From the NCBI GenBank assembly GCA_026168455.1, contig CM047428.1, forward strand, positions 689,501 through 753,500: a DNA stretch of 64,000 nucleotides, written 5' to 3'. A program made the translations under genes and the position numbers. The DNA is from Theocolax elegans (lineage: Eukaryota; Arthropoda; Insecta; Hymenoptera; Cerocephalidae). Below, piece after piece: positions 1 through 11,416 of the stretch. Each line of letters opens with the position of its first letter. Position 1 is the first letter of the stretch. The notes under the pieces were generated by a model. That model saw only the letters and a program-made list of their open reading frames with translations. It was not told the DNA's origin and ran no database searches.

Positions 1-400
1 AGTTCCTTCCTCCCACGTCCCACAAGGAGTTCGAACGAGAAAAAATAAAAGTAGAGGTAATAATGAAACGAGGTAAAAAAAAATAAGGGCAGTATAACGA
101 AGTGTATTCACCCGTGGAAGATCGCGTGTACGTTGTCCCCGTGATACGATTGATTATTTTATCCGCGTGGGTGTGTGAAGCTGGGAAAAGGGGAAGGTAT
201 ATGTGTGTCTATCTACAACGAAGGGTGTAAATCAGATGCGAAGGTGTAAAGGTGCGTATATAGTCAAACTTACTGAGAAACGATCGAGCTATACAAGGCC
301 CGGGTCAATCGCACGGCTCCATCCTTCGGAATTACTTCCTTCTCGGATCTGTTCGGTCCAAGTGGGTAACCACACCCGCGCGCGAGCTTTCCTTCCACAA

Positions 401-403
<3 letters not shown>

Positions 404-434
<31 letters not shown>
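404..434. repeat. CT dinucleotide microsatellite
   Basis: An almost pure (CT)n run, extended by a few imperfect units. It produces artefactual Ser-Leu and Arg-Glu repeat translations on the two strands. Confidence 0.9.
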
Positions 435-436
<2 letters not shown>

Positions 437-1541
437 CTCTTTCCTGTGACTTCGCGACGCTATACTCATGCGCAAGCGCGCTCCAGGGATGACTGAAATT
501 TTTACCTTGTTCTTTTTTTTCGTTTGGCTTCGAATCGCCTGCGATTTTTAAAACGGTGAGATTCGAGCGAAGTTTCAAGGTATACCTTAAATCGTGGAAA
601 TCTTTACCAGTTTATAACATAGTATCCATAGATTATTTTGAGGAGGAAAACGCGGTTCGATTGTTTGAACATTGAGAAAATGTTTGGATTTAATGTTACG
701 TAACTTCAGAAATTACTATAGTTACCGATAAAAGTATTTGATATATTATTTATAAGAAAATGTGTTATAATTTTTGTAATCCGTATTTACTATTATTTTT
801 GTAAATTTTAATATTTTACTATAGAAACTATTGTAATTTTTAATACAAAATATCTATCAATGTATAGTAATTAATATTTTTCAATTTATTCAAAATTAAC
901 TCATGACTCGTCTATTCGATAAATTAATCGTTAAAATTATTTAGGAGTTGCTCTTTTATCTTTAATTTACGTATATACAATGTCAATTGAAAATCTTTCC
1001 ATTTGATTAACACGTTGACCAGTAAAACTATGGGGAATTCTCTACCAGGTTTGAGATCAGAAAATTCGTACCAGTACAGATAACCCATTCTTTTAAATTA
1101 TACATTCATAATTATCGCGTTATAAGGTACTTTATTTACAATAATTATATATTTATTTATATTGTGGAAACATTATATTTTGATAATTATATTGTTATAC
1201 TTTATATAATTAGGTATTTGACAATTAGGTGCATATTTTATTTTAGATTTGATACTAATAAATGAAATGTTTCAAATGACACGCATTCAATAGAGCGGCC
1301 AGATATTTCGGGACATTTTGTTAATTATTAGGGGATTTCGGACTCTGAAAAGTTTATATATCTTATGTAAAATAGTTATTATTTTAAAAAATCTAAATAC
1401 CTCATGCTCTTTTGTATATTCGCTTCAGGCAAAATCTATGAATTTTTATAGATTTTTAAATTGTTAATAGCAATGTAATTATTGTCTTGGAAACAATGGT
1501 TATTATATTACCGATCAAATCATGCTTTTTATCGAAATAAA

Positions 1542-1799
1542 TTAAAAAAAATTATTTTTTTTTTTCAAAAAAGTCGCAATGTTAAGGCTTTTGTTATGTT
1601 TTAAAACATTTTTGTGAATTTTATTCAGATTTTCAATTGAATACTTTAAACATAATTCTTGAGTTGGAAATGGTAGATCCTTGTAATTTGGGTCTGACAA
1701 GTCCTTAAGTCGATTTTTGGACTTGATAGTTGACCACTTATGCATGACAGACGTAGCTTGGATATTACGTGACAGAAAACTAGATAAATCAATCAACAA
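1542..1799 (-). CDS. Hypothetical small open frame (weak)
   Basis: An 85-codon ATG-initiated frame on the minus strand with fairly protein-like composition (charged residues plus segments such as DPNYKDLPFPTQELCLKYS) until it runs into a poly-Lys/Asn tail encoded by an A-rich stretch. I recognise no domain. There is no neighbouring exon with matching splice sites that I can support. It may be a chance frame or a relic of a transposon protein. Confidence 0.15.
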   Translation of the reverse strand: MLIDLSSFLSRNIQATSVMHKWSTIKSKNRLKDLSDPNYKDLPFPTQELCLKYSIENLNKIHKNVLKHNKSLNIATFLKKKNNFF

Positions 1800-4700
1800 T
1801 TTTAATTACTAATATGCGACGGTTAACACTGACAGTCGACTGGCCATGTACTGGGGTGATTAATGTGATGCTTCTATTGTGATCAGCTGATGCCGTTGCA
1901 TGTAAACTTCTTTTAATTAAATATTAAGTAAGTTCTCTTCATTAAATTAAGATTTTTTAACGTTCATACATATTTTTGTGCAATATTTCAAAGATATAGT
2001 TACAACTATTAGAACATTGTACCTTACCCGCTCGTCAAGTGTCGGTGAAATTTGTTGGAATTTATAACAAATAATTACTATAATCTTTTAAAAACGGAGA
2101 AAAAAGCTCATTTCTCTTTTTTTTGATTAAAGAAGCTCTCGAGGAAGCGTTTACGTTTGTCCAAGGTCAACAACGGTTACGTTGCTCCCCTTTTCATATA
2201 TATATATATCGCTCTGTCATCTCTACATGTATATGCGGGGAAGGGTGGGGGAGTTAAAACTCGTGGTGAATCATATCAATGAGTCACATCTCTCTTCTTG
2301 ATTAATCGCTAACCTAAACTTTATATTTATCCTTTAAGTTTTTTTCTTTTAAATTACGCGTATGTAATAGGTGTGGGTATATTATTAAATTATAATTATA
2401 ATATTTTTCTCTTTGATTATATTTGCGCATTGTAATGAAATATCGCAATTATCGTTGTGTGATTGGTTTTTAAAAACTGAATTTTATTTATTTATTTATT
2501 TATTTATTTAATAGTGCACCGGTTATTCCAATACAAAATTGTACTAAGTATACAAAAAAATAGATTTTTATTTTATTATTATTTTTAATTTTAATACAAT
2601 CGTACATTGTATTTTTACGATCTCATTGGAGTTTTTTGGTTTTTTTAATGTTGATATTGCTAAAATTTACACAATTTGGTGCGATGTATGTATTAAAAAA
2701 GGATATATTTAACAAAACTATTTACGAAAAATATTGTGTTACATTTTGATAGAAATTTAAAGAAATGTCGACTTGAAAATTAAAGATAAACAGGAGTATT
2801 TGTTGACCTTTCCTATACGATGCAATCTATTATTGCGAAAATTTATTGAAGGCGATTGGTACATTAATTATACGCCATTAAAATTAAAATATATTATTAT
2901 ATTTAAGGAGCACAATTTTTGTTATATTTTTTAGCAGATATTTACATGTTTTTCAGTAATTGTTTGCAAAATTTGTAACAGAAATTACTATACATACATA
3001 TACATATGTTAATATTCAATAAACAAAAAATATAAGAAAATTGTGACAATCTAAAGATATATCCCTACCTTATAATTCATTGTAATAAAAAATACAGTAC
3101 GTGATTGGATCTAACAGAAGTCTATGTTCTCGTTATAGTTTTGCTTAAATTTGAAGATATAATATTACTTTATAAAAAAAATATATGCTGCATCAATGGA
3201 TATTAAGCGCGGGAAATTTAAAATTATCGATTGTGCCTTGCCTCTATCATTGCCTCGCACGCGAGATTTAAATTACCGGATGTTGGAAATTTCACCGCAA
3301 AATTTAACGTTTACCACGTTTATCCTTCTCGTGCGTATATATTTTTGTGGTGGCTTTCGGGAAAAGGAGAAAGATTAACTTTTTTAAATTTTTTATTTTT
3401 TTCCGAATTACGTACATTGTAAATATATAGCCAAGTATAGATTAATAAAAGAAAAATAATAAGTCCAAATTTTGTTGTAAGTATCCAGCAAAACCATAGA
3501 TAAGTCCAATAATTTTTTGTAAACGTTTGTCAAAATTCACGAGATCTAAATATTTTTGATTTATACATAATATTTACACTATAAAAAAGTTTACGAACAT
3601 TTTTTTTGATCGAGTAGTTGTTTTTGATTAGAGTGTACAGAAAGAAATTCTCAAAATTATACCGATAATTTTCCTTGAATTATTGTTAATCCCAATAAAC
3701 CGACACAAATCGTATTTTAAGGAATAAATCGCATGGCATACGAACACTGCTCAACGAATACACATCAAAAGATATTACATAAATTTCATCGAAACGATCC
3801 TTATCTTATACAAACGCGTATATAGCTTCGAACGTGTAACTCAAAATTTCCATATATACATATAGAGTACACATTAGAAAGGAGCCAATGTCAAGACGGA
3901 AAGAGCATCTTTCTCCGTCTGTATATGGACACAAAAAACACGTTCTTTGGACACTCGTATACAATCCGAACACGTGCCGGAGGTTAGACAACAAAAAAAT
4001 GTGGTCTCGCACGATTTTCGAGAGATTACGGCGAGTAACGCGTCTCTCGACTAGAGAGGACGATTTTTTTTTGGATGAGTCGGACGAACCGATGGGATTT
4101 CAAGGGGTTGCCACGAAATTATGCTATATAGAGAGTCGTGCTATGTGCGTGGTTCGTACGAATCGAACGATTTCCGGTCGAACGAGAAAGGAAACTCGAC
4201 GTCATATTTTCGCTCACTCTCTCCGACGTGTCAAAAATATAAATAAATAAATTCCATCCGGGGTACATTTGGCCTTTTGCATAAACATCTCGTTTTATGT
4301 ATTATATGCAGTTAATTTTCATACGAAAAATGTCGATCGCTAATGATTCTAGCAAGTTTGCGGTTGTCAGAGATATTTACACTTATATATATATATATAT
4401 TAACAGTACAATCCATAAGTTTAGGATCATTTGGATGTTTTCTATTTTTATTTAAATGTATATAGTTTATCTGATATTTAACAATGCATTACATTCAAAG
4501 AAAATAACCTACTATATTTTTAAAAAAATACAGGTGTTTTCTTCATGTTTGAGTTGATATCACTCAGAATTACCTGAATTTATTTTTTAACAAAACTGAA
4601 ACTGAATAAACAATACTTTTATATTTTATAAACAAACATTTGCATTATCTTAAATGGGAAGATTTTTTTATATTTTGTTCAAAAATCGTCCCATCAGCTA

Positions 4701-4939
4701 CATTTTTTTTAATAATTAATTAAAAATTAATATTAGTAATTAATAGTAATAATATTGAGTAAAGTCAGTTGAAAGATCAAAAAATATCCTTTATTGTGTT
4801 TTTTTTAAATTATTCTACGATATGTTCTCTGAAAGTTGTGGATTGTTAAACATTAAATAAAATATACACGTTTAAATGGAAAATGTACAAATGATCATAA
4901 TCGTACATTCGGTACTATATGTATATACATCTAGCAAAA

Positions 4940-5270
4940 ATTTTAAATCTTCATTATAAGAAAAATCTGAAAAAAAGTCACAGATACTGCACAAAACAAA
5001 TAGAATAGCGTGACAGAAAGATTTTTATACGAAATAATTAATAATTTTTTGGCATGTAGCACATAGCTATAAAACGGTTAGCCAAAAAACTCACTGTTTT
5101 ATCAATAAAAATATTTGAACAAAATTAACGGATTAACTCCAAAGGAAATACAACACCGTTAACGTTTTTTTTCGATCAATTGAATTTCCTCGTTAAATAA
5201 ATAATAAATCGTTTTTCTATTTTTTGGGGTTCACATTTCGTTAAATTATGAACAAGTATAAGTAAACGAA
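4940..5270 (+). repeat. Dispersed repeat family A, copy 1
   Basis: About 330 bp recognisably similar to 25736-26100 along its whole length. Shared blocks include CAGATACTG near the start, TTTATCAATAAAAA, a TTTGAACAAAATT block, CTTCAAAGGAAA-like and GGGGTTCAC blocks, and TCCGTTAAATT-like sequence at the end. The copies differ by many substitutions and small indels, so the family is old. No coding capacity is visible. Confidence 0.75.
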
Positions 5271-6843
5271 AAATTGAACCATCTGATGCATCGCATTAGC
5301 ACGATCGGAGTGGGTCGATTTCTCGTTTCGCGCTTATTATATCGGATGCATGGCAAAGATGAAACTAAACGAGATAGTGATTTTAAACACTTTGTCTACG
5401 TAGATATCGCGGTAAAATAGCATTTATTATAGTATCGACCGTATATATGACTATCGTATATTTTTTTTTAATTAAAATTGATTTGAGAGTACGGGGTCGC
5501 TACGTACGATGCTACGAGTTATTACGTTAGTGCGGAAACCTTGAAACGCATTTGCTTTTATATCATGTTTCGCTTCAATGTATACGTCTATACACGTGAA
5601 GAAAGTGAAAATGATAATTTTTCGATGCATCGTTCATATTTATATATTGATATACACTCACAAAATATATTGGACAATTCAATAAAATGTATATAGTCGT
5701 AAAATTAAATGATTGTTTCATAACTGAGTGACAAATTTTTAACGAATTTGACTATATATTTTTGAGATTCAAAATTAATATTTTTTTTAAACGTATTCAA
5801 CTTCATTGAATTCACTGAACCTTTTTCTTTGTGTATATATACGTAAAATTTACTACATATTTACAATTAATATTTAGTATATGTACACCTCTTGAATTTT
5901 ATGAATTTTATATAGTAAATAATAGTCAATTCTGTTTCTGAATCAACGTATACTAAATATTTTTTACTTTCCAACAAAATGTTTTTTCTTTTAAGTTCAA
6001 TTTAATTAAAACCTTATATTAATTGTGTTTTCTTTAAATGTGAGAAGTATCGTATACATATGAGGTAATTTCTATGTTTTGTATTTAGTGACGTATATTC
6101 ACCATCGACAAGTGCAGTATATCCACCAATCACTTTTGTTATGTACTTGAACTGAAATCGGTTAACATTAAAAGTTTAATAAATTTGTCCAAAATCACCG
6201 CATAGGAAAATAAATTTCAGGTATTGCAAACCATTTTAGTTTAAGAACCAAAGATGAAAAGATTTATTTTTTTATTTTTTTAACGCCACATAAGAACAAA
6301 TAAGCGTACGGTCATAAATCCACGCAGGTTTTTAAAGTTACACCGTTACCTTTAAAATGGCACCTCGTCACTTGTTTTACGATGCTTTTTAAAATTTAAA
6401 TCCCGAAAAATAGACGATATAAAAAAAGTTATTTTTTAACCAAAATATGCTCTTGAACATCGAATGAATTTCCTATCGTAATAAATGATTTGCACGCGAG
6501 CGAAAAATATCTTTATCTGTATATAGTAAAAAAGAAAACTTGTATACAAAGAATAAACTGAATGAATCTGTATATAACGAATGTAATTAAATCTCAATTA
6601 AATACAAAGTAAACTGATGACTCGGAATTATTTTCGTGATCGAGTAAATAAGTAATTCACTTATAGATTAATTCAATTCTATAACGAATTGAAATAGATA
6701 TTAAGTATGTAGTTACCGGCGAATTGTCCACCTACGAATATCCTCTTGCGCAACACCGGTGAATTCCAATCCGAGGTATGTACAGCACGACTTGCCGGCT
6801 CGAGAGACACTGACAGTGTAAGGTCTATAACGCGCTCGCTCGG

Positions 6844-6847
<4 letters not shown>

Positions 6848-6882
<35 letters not shown>
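6848..6882. repeat. GA dinucleotide microsatellite
   Basis: (GA)n tract of about 35 bp inside a locally more GC-rich, CpG-containing stretch (about 6715-6950). It yields spurious poly(Arg-Glu) and poly(Ser-Leu) frames. Confidence 0.9.
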
Positions 6883-6885
<3 letters not shown>

Positions 6886-7424
6886 TGGCAGCTGCTCGGC
6901 CCCCGCAACCCGCGACTCGAGTCCCAATTTATATATACACCGAGAAAATCTGTGAAACATCTGCTCGTTTTGACGACAGGTGATGGGGATTTAAGTGGAT
7001 CGTCTTCCTTTTGGACACTTTGCGTATACTCCATCCACTTTTTCGCAACTGAGTTTTCCATCGCTCTTCATCTACATATATACTCCAATTATTTTCCTTT
7101 ACGACATTTTTCAATTGATTATTTTTTAGTATAATGAAGTACTTTATGAGAATCCAGACCATCAGACAATATAAATTAAATCGAAATATTTAGATCGGTG
7201 ATATTGTTCTTTTGATCTTACCCTGAGGTATTTGTATATATGTATATATATATACACAGAGGATATTACATACGATCAAAGTTTAAAACGTTAAAAATTG
7301 ACAGTAAACTACTTGCGCGTAAGTCGAAAACTTTACACTTACATTTAATCCTGTAACAAGATATATATGCAATTTTTCACATTGAGCAATTTAAAAAGAA
7401 AGTATACAATATTTTCACATTTTG

Positions 7425-7545
7425 TAAAGTGTAATATAGTCGATTTTCACACTCTAACGTTTATTTTTACACTTATCGTAAAGTGCGAACTAATCGATTT
7501 TCACACTCTAACGTCAATTTTTACACTTTACGGTTTACTCTACTT
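7425..7545 (+). repeat. Short imperfect repeats of a TTTACACT / AAAGTGTAA motif
   Basis: The phrase CGATTTTCACACTCTAACGT occurs twice, about 55 bp apart, each followed by TTTTTACACTT-type sequence and complementary AAAGTG motifs. The result is a small tandem array with internal dyad symmetry. Similar AAAGTG/CACATTT words recur at 33720-33910. No function is known to me. Confidence 0.45.
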
Positions 7546-8871
7546 TTTAAGGAGAATGTCGTATATATAAATATATATAAATATATATAGTTACATTAAG
7601 CAGTCGGATTAACCCATTAACGCTCAAGATATTCAAAATGTTACTACGTGGAATAAAAATTAATTGAAAAAATCCAGGAAAACCCAGTGATATCTATGTA
7701 TTGAAACTTGCTCTTTTTAATGGTATAATCATTAAAATTTCTAATGAAAAATCGTAAATTTTCGATAAATAACTTTTTTTAGTAGATTACCTATGTATAC
7801 CTAAAGTTGAAGATGAAAATAGTGTCCTCGGCACTTTGACTAAAGATCAATGTGCTTCACATTATTTAGAAAAAAATAATTGTTTCGACAAAATGTCCTA
7901 CATAACAGGAGCTTTAATTTTCAAAATGTACTAAAATGTATTTGGAGAAAAAATGTTATAAGAGCAAGGATATCTTAAAATTAGCTATAAAGAATGTAAA
8001 AAAAATTTAATTATCCAATTTTTCTGAAAAATCGGTAAGTAGTTTTATTTAAAAGTCCTGGAAAAGGTATTATAAACGCTTGAGTAGTTTCACGAGGAAT
8101 TGCTTTCTATATAAAAAGATCATCGTTATCGAGTTATACGTTTAAAAGACAATATCTATATTAATATGAAATTAAAACTGTTAAAATAATAACTCTCAAA
8201 AAAAATTTTTTTTTTCTCGATCCGTGTTATTTAAAAAGAGGACACGGAAGATATACCTTTTAAACCTTTGATCGTAATGAGTTTAAATTAAAATTACGAA
8301 AATAAAAGTTTTGATCAATATTTTTTTTATAATAAGTATATAAACATTATTTTATTAAACTTATTTTTTTTTATTTCAACGTTTAAACCTATTCAATAGG
8401 GTTATTTCGCTATTTTACTCAAACTATCTCACGTCGAAAGCCTCTCTCTTTCTCTCTGATGGAAAACTAAGAAATGTCAAAAATATACAATTACATCGTG
8501 TTTGCGTATATCAATTTTGAAGGAACTCGATGTCTATCGATTACGTGAATATATATATATATATATATATAACATCGAACATGGTGTAAAACACACGTAT
8601 TACGTTACATCGAAATTTAATACAGCTTGAGAAACGATATGTAATCAATTTGAAAGGTGTAGTATCCGGGCACCTCTCTGTAAAACTACCCGTGCTCGCG
8701 CATTTTTGTAATTATATTTGCGAATTTATACGTCGTTTGTAATATATTATATACGCATTGTGTATAGTTGTATAGATTTAATTTTAAAATACAGAAGGTT
8801 TATTGTGTTTTGCGAATCCAAGACAGTAAATGGGGTTCCATACTCAATTTTTAATAATTAATTAATAAAAA

Positions 8872-9137
8872 AAAATGTGTGTGAAAAAATAAGAGAAGAG
8901 GCGCCATCGTTTCTTGATAATCTAACTGCATGCTCAGTTTTGGATTGATATATTATTGCGTTTTCGAGAAAAGTCTTATCAAAACTATCAAATCTTTCCA
9001 CCATTTTAAGGTTAGGCTCATCTTTTTCCTAAAATTTTTCTCAAAAAGCAATATATTTTAGTTTCAAATTCAGTACATAATTAGATTATTCGCAAACAAA
9101 GATGCCTCTTCTCTTATTTCTTCACATACTCTTTTAT
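8872..9137. mobile_element. Short palindromic (foldback/MITE-like) element
   Basis: The left end (about 8872-8925, containing AATAAGAGAAGAGGC and ending GATAATCTAA) is matched in inverted orientation by 9082-9137 (TTAGATTATTC to GCCTCTTCTCTTATT). The symmetry continues inward: TATTATTGCGTTTTCGAGAAAA pairs with TTTTCTCAAAAAGCAATATA-like sequence near 9036-9060. The whole ~265-bp unit is therefore one foldback. It has no coding capacity, which fits a non-autonomous DNA element. Target-site duplications are not clear in the AT-rich flanks. Confidence 0.7.
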
Positions 9138-9372
9138 TTACAAATATGTTACCAATAATCGCGTTTGTTGGTAAGGTAGGAAGAATAAATATTGACTATG
9201 GCACCCCGATAACAGTGCTGCACAGCGTGTCAGCCCCTCCTAGTCTGAGAAAAATTGTCTTCATAACATTTAGATTATCTAAGACAGTCAGATTAAAAGA
9301 AAATGAACTATTCTCGCGTATACAACGATATAAAGATTTATCTCACAATTACTTTGGTTAGTGTTATGGAAA

Positions 9373-9474
9373 ATTGAAGACGTGTTTTGTAGAGAAAAGT
9401 TGATACCGCGGTGGATAGCCGTCTGCTAATCGCCACAACCAAATCAGATTTTCTCTACAAAACACACCTTCAAT
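9373..9474. repeat. Inverted repeat with ~26-bp arms
   Basis: The left arm at 9373-9398 (core GTGTTTTGTAGAGAAAA) is repeated in inverted orientation at 9449-9474 with one or two mismatches. The ~50-bp loop is GC-richer and contains a GTGG...CCAC pair of its own. It lies between the palindromic MITE and the minisatellite. It could be a tiny MITE or a structured non-coding element. Confidence 0.65.
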
Positions 9475-9538
9475 TGTTTAATATAATTATTCGAAAACAT
9501 GTATATAAGTAACTCTTTTTATCCTTTAATACATGAGC

Positions 9539-9835
9539 CGCGCACGCACGCAATAAAAATAAAACAAGCGCCTGCGCATGCGCGGGCCACGCCGCGCACG
9601 CACGCAATCAAAACCAGGCGTCTGCGCACGCACGCAATAAAAAAAAACAGGCGTTTGTGCATGCGCGATCCGAGTTGCGCACACACGCAATTAAAAAACC
9701 AGGCGTCTGCGCATATGCGATCCGACTTGCACACGCACGCAATCAAAAACCAAGCGTCTGCGCATGCGCGGGTCGACCCACGCACGCACGGAATTAAAAA
9801 CCAGGCGTCTGCACATACGCGGGCCGAGCCACGAT
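9539..9835 (+). repeat. GC-rich minisatellite, ~51-bp unit, about 6 copies
   Basis: Each unit has three parts: an alternating purine-pyrimidine block (CGCACGCACGCAAT), an A-rich spacer (CAAAAACCAGG), and GCGTCTGCGCATGCGCGGG. Units differ by point changes and small deletions. The array is far richer in GC and CpG than its surroundings. Both strands stay open for about 130 codons because the unit is close to a multiple of three, but the HAIK-like peptide repeat is a by-product of the array, not a gene. Confidence 0.9.
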
Positions 9836-10231
9836 TTATAATGTTTAAAGATCTATATGCAAGTAAATTTATGTATAAACTAATACACCTATAGCTATCA
9901 CTTTGCGTTAATAAACTTATCAATATTGAGAAGTGTCAAATTATACAGAAATTAAGAAGTAAGAGAAATAACATTTTGTCCTCTTCAAAATTTAAAAAAA
10001 TTGATTAAACTAAATAAATTAAATTAAATACGTAAAGGTATATCCTGACGAGGATGACGAAAAGTTATCGAAACATTTGTTTCAAAAGAAATGTAATAGA
10101 CAAATGATAAAATTGTAAATGAAATGACACATAGACGCTAAACCTCGACAACTACACGTAACAATTTCATTGTTACAGATACAAAAAATAAATTATAATC
10201 TCAGGAGGTTTTAACTTAAAAAAAAATTGAC

Positions 10232-10441
10232 GTCTACGATGGCTCGGTTGGTTAGGGCGTCGGGTTTGTAATCTGGCGGTCCTAGGTCCGATTCCCGGCC
10301 CCGACCGATTGATACAAGCACCACAGGGGAATGTATTTTTTAACAAGTGCATTCTTAACAAAGACATCGTATAGCCTCCGTCGCTGATTAGCACCGATTT
10401 GGTAGCATAAAGGAGCGACGTTAAAATAATTAAATAAAAAC
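10232..10441 (+). mobile_element. tRNA-headed SINE, copy 1 (longest forward copy)
   Basis: The head resembles a tRNA promoter: a box-A-like GATGGCTCGGTTGGTTAGGG and a box-B-like GGTCCGATTCC. A body shared with three other copies follows (GATTGATACAAGCACCA, CATCGTATAGCCTCCGTCGC, TTAGCACCGATTTGG) and then an A-rich tail (TTAAAATAATTAAATAAAAA). It is inserted about 65 bp upstream of the first visible DPAGT1 exon, presumably in an intron. The head derives from a tRNA; I would not assign the parent tRNA with confidence. Confidence 0.85.
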
Positions 10442-10504
10442 TCACATAAAAAATTGACATACGAACAGAATGAAAAAAACGAAAATGTTCTTTACGTGTT
10501 TCAG

Positions 10505-11416
10505 GTATCCATCGCGAGTATTCGTGGGAGACACGTTTTGCTACTTCTCGGGAATGACATTCGCTGTGGTCGGTATAATCGGTCACTTCAGCAAAACGAC
10601 CTTACTCTTCTTTATCCCCCAAATACTCAATTTTTTGTACAGCGTGCCGCAACTGTTTCACCTGGTACCATGTCCTAGGCACCGATTACCGAGGTAAAAA
10701 TATCTCGATCGTTCAACACCTTTTTTTCCACAACTATAATTATGCAGTTCGTTTTGAATTCCAGGTACGATCCAGACACCGATAAGATGTACCCCAGTGT
10801 TACGGTGTTTAAAAAATCCAATCTCGGCGTGTTAGGTAAGAGATCTTTCACTTTCCTCTCTCTTTTTATTTTGACGAATGTAAGAGATCGTTCAATAATT
10901 TTTTTTACAAGTACAAGCGTGTCAGACGCTTTAATGATCTTCTTTAACGAGTACAACCTTGCAAGATCCTTTAATGTTTTTAGGAGTAGTTTAGGTTTTC
11001 CTCGATATTGATGAACAATGTAAACTACTCCTAAATACACTGCATGGACGACAAAAAATCATTTAATAATCCTTTAATGTTAATTTTAACGTTCGCAGGT
11101 CGATCCGTAATGTGGTTGTACAGATCGTTGAAACTCGTCCAGTGGAACGAAGACGCGGAAGGCGTAGTCACTTGCAACAATTTGACTATCATCAATCACG
11201 CATTGATAACATTCGGTCCTATGAACGAACCGAAACTCACGTCGATCTTGTTGCTCTTCCAGGTAAAATTCTTAAACCAACTCTGAAAAAAAATCCAAAA
11301 AGAACTTTTTCAAAATATTTTTGTACGTGGATTTAATATTTACATTTCAGATGGCAGGTACCACGTTAGCGTTTGTGATAAGATATCCCTTGGCTTCCAT
11401 ATTTTACGACATTTGA
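10505..11416 (+). CDS. DPAGT1: DPAGT1/ALG7, C-terminal four exons (UDP-GlcNAc:dolichyl-phosphate GlcNAc-1-P transferase)
   Basis: This ER multi-pass enzyme starts N-glycan precursor assembly by transferring GlcNAc-1-phosphate from UDP-GlcNAc to dolichyl phosphate. Exons are 10505-10693, 10765-10835, 11099-11262 and 11351-11416, all with AG/GT borders and compatible phases. They encode the last ~162 residues. The family signature [14 protein letters not shown] is at the start of the first visible exon, followed by the hydrophobic [14 protein letters not shown] stretch, the PCPRHRLPR loop, an NNLTIIN segment and a final membrane helix ending ASIFYDI. Full-length members have about 400 residues, so roughly the first 60% is missing. 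The first visible exon begins inside a codon (1 base of a split Trp codon is expected), so it is not a first exon. The upstream exons were not found in 1-10500. They may lie beyond a very long intron, or this may be a 5'-truncated copy. Convergent with TOM70. Confidence 0.9.
10975..11039 (+). other. Intronic hairpin, 19-bp stem
   Basis: Inside the DPAGT1 intron 10836-11098. TGTTTTTAGGAGTAGTTTA (10975-10993) pairs with 11021-11039 with a single mismatch, leaving a 27-nt loop. The innermost 13 bp are perfect. The size is near that of a short miRNA precursor, but no further flanking stem is evident, so a miRNA call is not supported. Confidence 0.45.

Larger units (their letters stand above)
1..8871. 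other. AT-rich non-coding DNA, no gene recognised
   Basis: Apart from the repeats listed separately I see no supportable gene here. The sequence is strongly AT-rich with stop codons in all frames and short microsatellites (CT near 404-434, ATTT near 2486-2511, TA near 2197-2210 and 8549-8570). The first ~560 bases are more GC- and CpG-rich than the rest and could be upstream or 5' UTR sequence of a gene lying outside the window. If the DPAGT1 exons further on belong to a full gene, part of this stretch may be a long intron of that gene, but I could not find its upstream exons here. Confidence 0.5.

Noticed and set aside
203..578. Opposed ~100-codon frames at the window start with Ser-Leu or Arg-Glu repeats
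   Set aside because: They are driven by the CT microsatellite and surrounding CpG-rich DNA; no protein signature.
3888..4250. 120-codon plus-strand frame, Arg-rich
   Set aside because: No domain, no splice context, composition follows local CGA/CGT richness. Probably chance.
9399..9448. tRNA-like look of the loop between the 26-bp inverted arms
   Set aside because: No credible box A/box B pair or cloverleaf could be drawn.
9499..9923. Overlapping ~130-codon frames on both strands with HAIK / CVRG-like peptide repeats
   Set aside because: They are translations of the GC-rich minisatellite; both strands stay open because the repeat unit is close to a multiple of three. No codon bias, splice or homology support.
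10173..10586. 137-codon minus-strand frame overlapping DPAGT1
   Set aside because: It is antisense to a genuine DPAGT1 exon and to the SINE.
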